This document shows, in pieces, positions 1 to 4,893 of a stretch of 6,168 bases of DNA. Made by a program: the position numbers and the translations under genes. The first letter of the stretch is position 1. Each line of letters opens with the position of its first letter. Where the stretch lies: NCBI GenBank assembly GCA_021852225.1, contig JAJZOA010000236.1, forward strand, positions 1-6,168, in the 5' to 3' direction. Source of the stretch: Planctomycetota bacterium (GTDB taxonomy: Bacteria; Planctomycetota; Phycisphaerae; WQYP01). Below the pieces are notes generated by a model that saw only the letters and a list, made by a program, of their open reading frames with translations, was not told the origin of the DNA and searched no databases.

Positions 1-614
1 ATCTGGAATCAAGCGAAAAATTTTATCCGCAAATTGTATCGACCCATCCCTATTCAGAACGGTTGAATACGTTGCGCGTGGCCAAGGAGGCGGGATTGTC
101 GCTCTGTTCGGGCGGGATATTCGGCATGGGCGAGGTCTGGTCGGACCGGCTGGACATGATTTTCACACTTCGCGATATTGGTGTGGATGTGATGCCGCTG
201 AATTTTCTCAATGCAATTCCGGGCACTCCGCTGGCCAGCCAGCCGAAGTTGCCTCCCATGGAATGCCTGAAAATTATCAGTATTTGCCGCTTTATTTATC
301 CGGGCGTGGAACTGAAGGTTGCGGGTGGGCGCGAAGTCTGTTTGCGGGATATGCAAAGCTGGATGTTTTTTGCCGGTGCGGACAGCACGATGATAGGCAA
401 TTATCTGACCACGTATGGCCGCAAACCGGAAATGGATCATCAGATGGTGCGCGATCTTGGGCTGGAATGGCAATCGTATGAACAAGGTCCGGTTCAACCG
501 GCTTCGGATAAGCCGCTGATATCGCGCGTCAGCCATACTGGAAAATTCAACATTCCAATTCTGCATGAACGTGAAGTGGCCGTGGATCAGGAAATGGCTG
601 GCAGCCGTGGCTGA
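1..614 (+). CDS. bioB: Biotin synthase BioB, C-terminal part (5'-truncated by window edge)
   Basis: BioB is a radical-SAM enzyme that converts dethiobiotin to biotin in the cytoplasm, the last step of biotin synthesis, using a [4Fe-4S] cluster and a sacrificial [2Fe-2S] cluster. The reading frame is already open at base 3 (LESSEKFYPQIVSTH), matching the family stretch just before the third [2Fe-2S] cysteine, so the start and the CxxxCxxC SAM-cluster motif lie left of the window. Visible signatures are LCSGGIFGMGE (the Cys codon at 105-107 corresponds to E. coli Cys188), IPGTPLA, AGGREV (the Arg codon at 330-332 corresponds to the cluster-ligating E. coli Arg260) and GNYLTTYGRKPEMDH. About 203 residues are visible, against roughly 346 for the whole E. 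coli protein. After the conserved end (DLGLEW) a tail of about 47 residues has no motif I recognise. The stop is at 612-614; the next gene begins 8-71 nt later, depending on its start. Identification is firm; residue equivalences are from memory of the E. coli enzyme. Confidence 0.95.
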   Translation, partial: LESSEKFYPQIVSTHPYSERLNTLRVAKEAGLSLCSGGIFGMGEVWSDRLDMIFTLRDIGVDVMPLNFLNAIPGTPLASQPKLPPMECLKIISICRFIYPGVELKVAGGREVCLRDMQSWMFFAGADSTMIGNYLTTYGRKPEMDHQMVRDLGLEWQSYEQGPVQPASDKPLISRVSHTGKFNIPILHEREVAVDQEMAGSRG

Positions 615-685
615 TTCCCGCATTGCCACGCACCCGCGCCGCCCGGCCCGCAGCGTTCCTGAGCATTGTTCATAAGGCTGCGGCG

Positions 686-1843
686 GTGCATTCACCTGTC
701 TATATTCATGGCTTGGGATTGATTACCCCGCTGGGCCGGTCGCCTTTGGAAACTTTTGCGGCCATTGAAAACGGCCGCAGGGTATGCGACGCGGGTCATG
801 TGCCGGAGGAATTTCTTGCGCCCGCGGTCGCGCATATTTCCCGGTTGAAACCTTCAACATATCAGTTGCCGGCCGTGCTGGACCGATCCATTCTGCTTGG
901 ACTTGGCGCGCTGCTTGCGGCCACCGAAGATGCGCACTGGACGGCCGAGGCATTGCGAGATACTCAGACGGCGGTTTTTGTCGCAACCAGCAAGGGACCG
1001 GCGATTTCGTGGCTGGCCGCCATTGAGCAGATCCATCGGGAGGGCCATCCACCGCTTGGGGAGGATCTGGCGTGGCATATCGTCATGGGTGCGGGCGCGC
1101 TGGGTGCGACGGTTCGCGCGGCATTTGGGCTATGCGGCCAGGTGCACACGACCGTTGCCGCATGTGCTGGGGCCCTGATGGCGGTGCATCGCGCGGTGGC
1201 GGCATTGCGAACGGGCGAATGCCGACGGGCAGTGGTTGTGGCGGCCGATTCTTCGTGTCATCCCTTGTTTGAGGGGTGCTATAAGAATCTGGGTGTGCTG
1301 GCTGCCGCGCAGGCGGATGGCCATCGGCAGTGTCGGCCATTTTCTGCAGATGGGAATGGATTTATAGTGTCGCAGGCAGGGGCGGCCTTGCTGCTTGGCT
1401 TGGAAAAGCCGCCCCGGGACTCGGAGAAAATTGTGGCCACTTGGGCCGGCGCGGAGGGGATGTACCTGGTGGGAGCTGATCCACAGGGAAATCGGCTGGG
1501 GGCGGGGATGCGGTCAATACTGGCGGAGCCTTCCTGGCGGGCGGCGGGCGACGCAGGTGTGGCATTTGTGCACGCCCATGCCGCGGGAACCGCCCACGAC
1601 CAGGTGGAACTTCGCGTGATTCGGTCCTGCTGCGGTGACGTGCCGATTTTTTCGCACAAGGCGTGGCTGGGGCACAGCCTGGGTGCGTCAGGTCTGGTCG
1701 GGTTGGCGCTATCGGCGGTTTGCCACCAGCAGTGTCGCACCCTTAATGGCGCGGCGCTGCCCGCACAGGGAGAGTCAGTCACCATTGCACAGGGTTTTGG
1801 CGGGCACATTGCCATGTGTCGCCTGAGCCGGAACAGCGGCTGA
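686..1843 (+). CDS. FabF-type beta-ketoacyl-[ACP] synthase (ketosynthase)
   Basis: Thiolase-fold condensing enzyme of the KAS I/II (FabB/FabF) family. Such enzymes join an acyl thioester to malonyl-ACP by decarboxylative Claisen condensation in the cytoplasm. The family N-terminus is seen as VYIHGLGLITPLG. Numbered from the GTG at 686, the nucleophile is Cys160 in VAACAGAL (codon 1163-1165), the first His is His298 in HAHAAGTAHD (1577-1579), and Lys325 and His330 lie in SHKAWLGHSLGASG (His codon 1673-1675). A glycine-rich GFGGHIA closes the fold. All catalytic residues are present, so this is a ketosynthase and not an inactive chain-length factor. Length is 385 residues, slightly short of the usual ~410. 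The frame is also open from a TTG at 623, which would add 21 Arg/Ala-rich residues. I prefer the GTG because it puts the family start a few residues in and has AAGG at 674-677, 8 nt upstream. It is co-directional and closely spaced with bioB, so probably co-transcribed. A role in biotin precursor synthesis is possible but unproven; a lipid or polyketide role is equally open. Confidence 0.85.
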   Translation: MHSPVYIHGLGLITPLGRSPLETFAAIENGRRVCDAGHVPEEFLAPAVAHISRLKPSTYQLPAVLDRSILLGLGALLAATEDAHWTAEALRDTQTAVFVATSKGPAISWLAAIEQIHREGHPPLGEDLAWHIVMGAGALGATVRAAFGLCGQVHTTVAACAGALMAVHRAVAALRTGECRRAVVVAADSSCHPLFEGCYKNLGVLAAAQADGHRQCRPFSADGNGFIVSQAGAALLLGLEKPPRDSEKIVATWAGAEGMYLVGADPQGNRLGAGMRSILAEPSWRAAGDAGVAFVHAHAAGTAHDQVELRVIRSCCGDVPIFSHKAWLGHSLGASGLVGLALSAVCHQQCRTLNGAALPAQGESVTIAQGFGGHIAMCRLSRNSG

Positions 1844-1991
1844 CGCGGCGCGATCGAGCGTCGCTAAAAATGATTGTGAAATTATTGCGCCCGTCAGACG
1901 CGGATTGCTTGCGGAAATACCGCCGGCAGCCATGGGAGGCTATTAAAATTCGCGGGCATATTGCGGTCAAATCGATCATGGCAGCGGACGA

Positions 1992-2020
1992 TTGAATCCG
2001 GAAGCGGTATGCTATATACA
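1992..2020 (+). promoter_or_regulatory. Possible sigma70-like promoter for the GH92 gene
   Basis: TTGAAT (1992-1997), a 17-nt spacer, then TATACA (2015-2020), inside an AT-rich TATGCTATATACAAT stretch. Each box matches 4 of 6 consensus bases. Transcription would begin near 2027, giving a leader of about 28 nt that contains the Shine-Dalgarno. The placement fits the ATG at 2055 and argues against the in-frame TTG at 1992 as a start. This is a pattern match only; the sigma factor preferences of the host are unknown. Confidence 0.4.
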
Positions 2021-2043
2021 ATCTGATTGTCCTTTCATCTATG

Positions 2044-2049
2044 AAGGAG
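2044..2049 (+). promoter_or_regulatory. Ribosome binding site deciding the GH92 start
   Basis: AAGGAG lies 5 nt before the ATG at 2055 and is the strongest Shine-Dalgarno in the window. The frame is open further upstream to a TTG at 1992, but that start has no comparable site and would put 21 extra residues in front of an already long Tat signal. The ATG is therefore the supported start. Confidence 0.75.
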
Positions 2050-2054
2050 CAATT

Positions 2055-4577
2055 ATGTCCGGATCCGGTGAATCGGGACGTTTCAACGGTTGCTCACATG
2101 AACTGGTGCCGCGGCGACGGGATTTTCTAAAAGTCATTGCATCGGCCGCCATATATGGCAGCGGGCTGACGTTCATTAACGCAGATCGAACCGCGTCTGC
2201 CCCGGAGCCGAAAACTGATGTGCGGTCGGGTACCAGCGGCATGGTTTCCGACGTGGGGCCGGTGAGCTATGTTCGGCCGCGTATCGGCACGGGCTGGCAT
2301 GGACACACATTCCCCGGAGCAACGGCCCCCTTTGGGCTGGTGCAGCTTAGTCCGGATACCGCCGGTCCGCCGGAGATAAAATGGATCGGCTGGTATAGCG
2401 AATATGGCTGGGACCACTGCTCCGGTTACCACTATTCGGACAACGTTGTAAAAGGTTTCAGTCATACGCATTTATCCGGAACCGGCGCAATGGATCTGGG
2501 CGACGTATTATTGATGCCGGTGGTTGAAGGTGCCAACTGGGGCTGGGACGCGCATGTTCCAGGGAAGCAGCATCAGTCGCAAATTCAAGCGCTGGGGAGG
2601 AAATCAGGATGGGTCAGTCGGCATGCCTCACGGGGATATGCGTCGCGATTCTCGCACCGGGATGAAACGATGCAGGCGGGCTACTATCGCGTGTATCTGC
2701 AGACGCCGCGTGTCAATGCCGAATTAACCGCCACCACGCGGTGCGGCATGCACCGGTATACCTATTTCGCGATGGCGCCACATATGCGGCGGGGCGTCCT
2801 GCTGGATTTGGTGCATGGCCTTGGCTGCAAGGTGTATCACGCGGAGTTGAACATTGAAAGTCAGATGACCATCAGTGGTGTGCGCAGCACACACGGCTGG
2901 GCCGCGGATAAGCAGGTTTATTTTGTTATGGAGTTCAGTCAGCCTGTAGTCGGCTACGAGGTGTCAGTAGACGGACACAGGACGGAACACCACCCGCCAC
3001 TGAAGCGCCATTTCACCGGCGTACAGATAAAGGCCATTTTCCGTCACGCACCATCCCGCGAACCACTGCTGGTGCGGGTGGGAATTTCGTGTACAGGAAT
3101 TGAGGGGGCGCGAAAAAATCTTAATGCCGAAATTCCCCATTGGAACTTCGACACGGTAAGGCACAAGACCGCCCGCGCATGGAATGAGGCGCTGGAAGGC
3201 ATTCAAGCGGAATTGTTCAATCCGGCATTGGAGGAAGCATTCTATAGCGGGTGCTATCATTGCATGGTTTCACCTGCCACGTTTAACGATGCGGATGGAA
3301 CCTTTCGCGGAGAAGACCACCGGAATCACCCCGGTCCCGGTTTTAACAATTACACGACATTTTCCATCTGGGATATTTATCGCAGTGAGTTTCCGCTGCT
3401 GATGCTGGCGCAACCCGAGCGCACCAACGAAATGATCCAGACGCTTCTGATGGCTTACAGGCAACTTGACGCTCATTCGCTGCCGGTCTGGCCGCTGTGG
3501 GGAAATGAAACCTGGTGCATGGCCGGATTTCATGTGGTGGCCATGATTCTGGGAGCCTATGTGCGCGGATTTCGCGGCTTTGATGCATCCGCGGCTTATG
3601 CTGCAATGTATGATACCGCCATGCGGGGTGATGCTTTTACCGGTCGAAGGAAGTTGCAGGAATCCTTCAGGGAACACGGTTACATCCATTCGGGGCCACG
3701 AAAATCCGCAGTCTCGGCGACATTAGACATGGCCTACGATTACTGGTGCGTGGGTGCGATGGCTGAATTGCTTGGAAAAGCGGATGACGCCCGCTTGTTT
3801 TACGGTTATGGTCGCAACTATCGGAATTTGTTTGATCCCGCCACAGGCTTTATGCGAGGCAGGCTGCAAAACGGGAAATGGCGGGAACCATTTGAACCCG
3901 ATCGGGAATATTGGAGTGATTACACCGAATCCGACGCCTGGCAGGCGACATTTAATGTTACCCAGGATGTGCGCGGCTTAATTGGTCTGTACGGTGGGGA
4001 TGCGGCCTTTATCGCAAAACTTGATGCTCTTTTTACCGCGCCATCCAGAACCTACAACTCACCGCCGGATATTAGCGGAATGATCGGACAAGACGCGCAG
4101 GCGAATGAACCAAGCAACCATATTCCGTATTTGTATTCATTCGCCGGCGCGGCCTGGAAAACGCAGTATTGGGTGCGGCGCATGCTGGCATTGTACAATA
4201 ATACGCCCGCCGGCATTCCGGGCAACGACGACTGCGGACAGACATCCAGCTGTTTTGTATTCGGCGCGTTGGGTTTTTATCCGGTCAATCCCGCCAATGG
4301 AGTTTATGTCATCGGCAGTCCACTGGTGAACCGGGCCGCCATTCGCATGCCGCATGCCGGAACAACGTTTGCAATTATCGCGGACAACAATTCGGATACG
4401 AATGTCTACATTAAATCCGCCGAATTGAATGGCAAGCCATTGACCCGATCCTGGATTCATCATTCTGAAATTCTTCGTGGCGGCGAATTGCACTTTAAGA
4501 TGGGTTCGCGGCCGAACAAGAGTTGGGGGAGCGATGCGGCGGATCGTCCACCGTCGGGGCTGGTTTTAACCCCCTGA
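2055..4577 (+). CDS. Tat-exported GH92 alpha-mannosidase
   Basis: Complete 840-residue glycoside hydrolase of family GH92: calcium-dependent, inverting exo-alpha-mannosidases that remove alpha-linked mannose from N-glycans and mannans. Residues 20-26 read RRRDFLK, a twin-arginine signal followed by a short hydrophobic stretch (about 27-41), so the folded enzyme is exported by Tat. The N-terminal beta-sandwich carries RPRIGTGWHGHTFPGATAPFG (residues 74-94), GYHYSDN and FSHTHLSGTGAMDLGD (135-150). The catalytic (alpha/alpha)6 domain carries YTTFSIWD (433-440), WGNETWCMAGFH (482-493), DYTESDAWQ (622-630), NEPSNHIPYLY (684-694) and GNDDCGQTSSC (723-733). From family knowledge, Glu625 in YTE is the likely general acid, and the Asp pair of GNDD is in the base/calcium region; both are kept. 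The length is at the upper end for the family, with extra sequence at about 160-194. Departures from consensus (NEPSNH, TSSC) leave linkage preference open, so alpha-1,2 should not be assumed. It has its own promoter-like region and strong RBS, and is followed by a GH2 beta-mannosidase. Confidence 0.95.
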   Translation: MSGSGESGRFNGCSHELVPRRRDFLKVIASAAIYGSGLTFINADRTASAPEPKTDVRSGTSGMVSDVGPVSYVRPRIGTGWHGHTFPGATAPFGLVQLSPDTAGPPEIKWIGWYSEYGWDHCSGYHYSDNVVKGFSHTHLSGTGAMDLGDVLLMPVVEGANWGWDAHVPGKQHQSQIQALGRKSGWVSRHASRGYASRFSHRDETMQAGYYRVYLQTPRVNAELTATTRCGMHRYTYFAMAPHMRRGVLLDLVHGLGCKVYHAELNIESQMTISGVRSTHGWAADKQVYFVMEFSQPVVGYEVSVDGHRTEHHPPLKRHFTGVQIKAIFRHAPSREPLLVRVGISCTGIEGARKNLNAEIPHWNFDTVRHKTARAWNEALEGIQAELFNPALEEAFYSGCYHCMVSPATFNDADGTFRGEDHRNHPGPGFNNYTTFSIWDIYRSEFPLLMLAQPERTNEMIQTLLMAYRQLDAHSLPVWPLWGNETWCMAGFHVVAMILGAYVRGFRGFDASAAYAAMYDTAMRGDAFTGRRKLQESFREHGYIHSGPRKSAVSATLDMAYDYWCVGAMAELLGKADDARLFYGYGRNYRNLFDPATGFMRGRLQNGKWREPFEPDREYWSDYTESDAWQATFNVTQDVRGLIGLYGGDAAFIAKLDALFTAPSRTYNSPPDISGMIGQDAQANEPSNHIPYLYSFAGAAWKTQYWVRRMLALYNNTPAGIPGNDDCGQTSSCFVFGALGFYPVNPANGVYVIGSPLVNRAAIRMPHAGTTFAIIADNNSDTNVYIKSAELNGKPLTRSWIHHSEILRGGELHFKMGSRPNKSWGSDAADRPPSGLVLTP

Positions 4578-4579
4578 TA

Positions 4580-4598
4580 TTTGGTGCGGCGCACCAAA
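4580..4598 (+). terminator. Perfect 8-bp hairpin abutting the GH92 stop codon
   Basis: TTTGGTGC, a GGC loop, then GCACCAAA form a perfect stem-loop beginning 3 nt after the TGA. No T-run follows, so it is not a classic intrinsic terminator. It could act as a 3'-end stabiliser, an attenuating hairpin or part of factor-dependent termination. The inverted repeat is seen directly; the role is inferred. Confidence 0.45.
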
Positions 4599-4735
4599 GT
4601 CGCTATTTCCGGCTGCAGTGCGGCCGCCCATTAGAAGCTTGCCCGCGACGCGCATAGTTTGGAACGGGCCGCTAGCTGTTCGGCCGTGGCAAACCGGCCC
4701 GCCCCGACCGGCTGGAACCGCGATCAGGCCGTGGT

Positions 4736-4757
4736 GGCACCCCTGCGGTGTCTTTTT
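4736..4757 (+). terminator. Candidate rho-independent terminator downstream of GH92
   Basis: The stem GGCACC/GGTGTC (six pairs, one of them G-U) with loop CCTGC is followed immediately by TTTTT (4753-4757). The arrangement is right for an intrinsic terminator on the + strand, about 160 nt after the GH92 stop, but the stem is short. It would separate GH92 transcription from that of GH2. Confidence 0.45.
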
Positions 4758-4785
4758 GCGACAGACGAGTTGCGCCAGCGCGCGT

Positions 4786-4802
4786 GGAGAAATATTTTCT
4801 CC
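4786..4802. promoter_or_regulatory. 17-nt inverted repeat, possible operator
   Basis: GGAGAAA and TTTCTCC are perfect 7-nt arms around a TAT centre, an AT-rich dyad in GC-rich surroundings 91 nt before the GH2 start. A weak promoter can be read across it: TTGCGC at 4770-4775, a 17-nt spacer, and TATTTT at 4793-4798. The dyad would then cover the -10, where a repressor could act. A hairpin in RNA is the alternative. I recognise no known regulator consensus. Confidence 0.35.
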
Positions 4803-4879
4803 GGATCGCCATTAAGCATCTGATGAAGGCGGGATTTGCGACAATGCGTTGCACCCGCTCGACTGGATTCCCGGTTTTT

Positions 4880-4883
4880 GGAG
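4880..4883 (+). promoter_or_regulatory. Ribosome binding site for the GH2 gene
   Basis: GGAG lies 10 nt upstream of the ATG at 4894. The spacing is slightly long but workable. The frame is open upstream only as far as a TAA at 4813-4815, and the only other likely start is a TTG at 4849. The ATG places the Tat arginines at residues 17-18, a normal position. Confidence 0.5.
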
Positions 4884-4893
4884 ATACGCGCCG

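Larger units (their letters stand above)
4578..4893. other. Intergenic region between GH92 and GH2 genes
   Basis: A 316-bp stretch with no convincing gene. The short frames on either strand give Arg/Pro-rich peptides with no recognisable motif and no good ribosome site. It holds a hairpin right after the GH92 stop (4580-4598), a stem followed by five Ts (4736-4757), a 17-nt inverted repeat (4786-4802) and a GGAG (4880-4883) serving the GH2 start. The gap is long for two genes co-translated in one operon, and together these elements suggest termination followed by separate initiation. Confidence 0.6.

Noticed and set aside
602..613. CAGCC-GT-GGCTG inverted repeat overlapping the bioB stop
   Set aside because: The two-base loop is too tight and the remaining stem is only 4 bp, with no T-run.
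623..685. TTG start for the ketosynthase, adding 21 residues
   Set aside because: It has no Shine-Dalgarno and gives an Arg/Ala-rich extension the family does not need. It remains possible if the gene is translationally coupled to bioB.
54..695. A 213-codon open frame on the minus strand across bioB
   Set aside because: It is antisense to an unmistakable BioB frame and its peptide has no family motif.
1279..1815. A 178-codon open frame on the minus strand across the ketosynthase
   Set aside because: Pro/Ala/Ser-rich shadow of a GC-rich gene whose forward frame holds all the catalytic motifs.
1842..1862. GACGC...GCGTC inverted repeat after the ketosynthase stop
   Set aside because: A 5-bp stem with an 11-nt loop and no T-run is expected by chance in GC-rich DNA.
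1992..2054. Upstream TTG as the start of GH92, adding 21 residues
   Set aside because: The ATG at 2055 has AAGGAG 5 nt before it and the family's Tat signal follows; the added stretch overlaps the promoter-like boxes.
4755..4843. Direct repeat TTTGCGACA at 4755-4763 and 4835-4843
   Set aside because: Nine bases matching once in about 300 is not rare enough to call; no further copies were seen.
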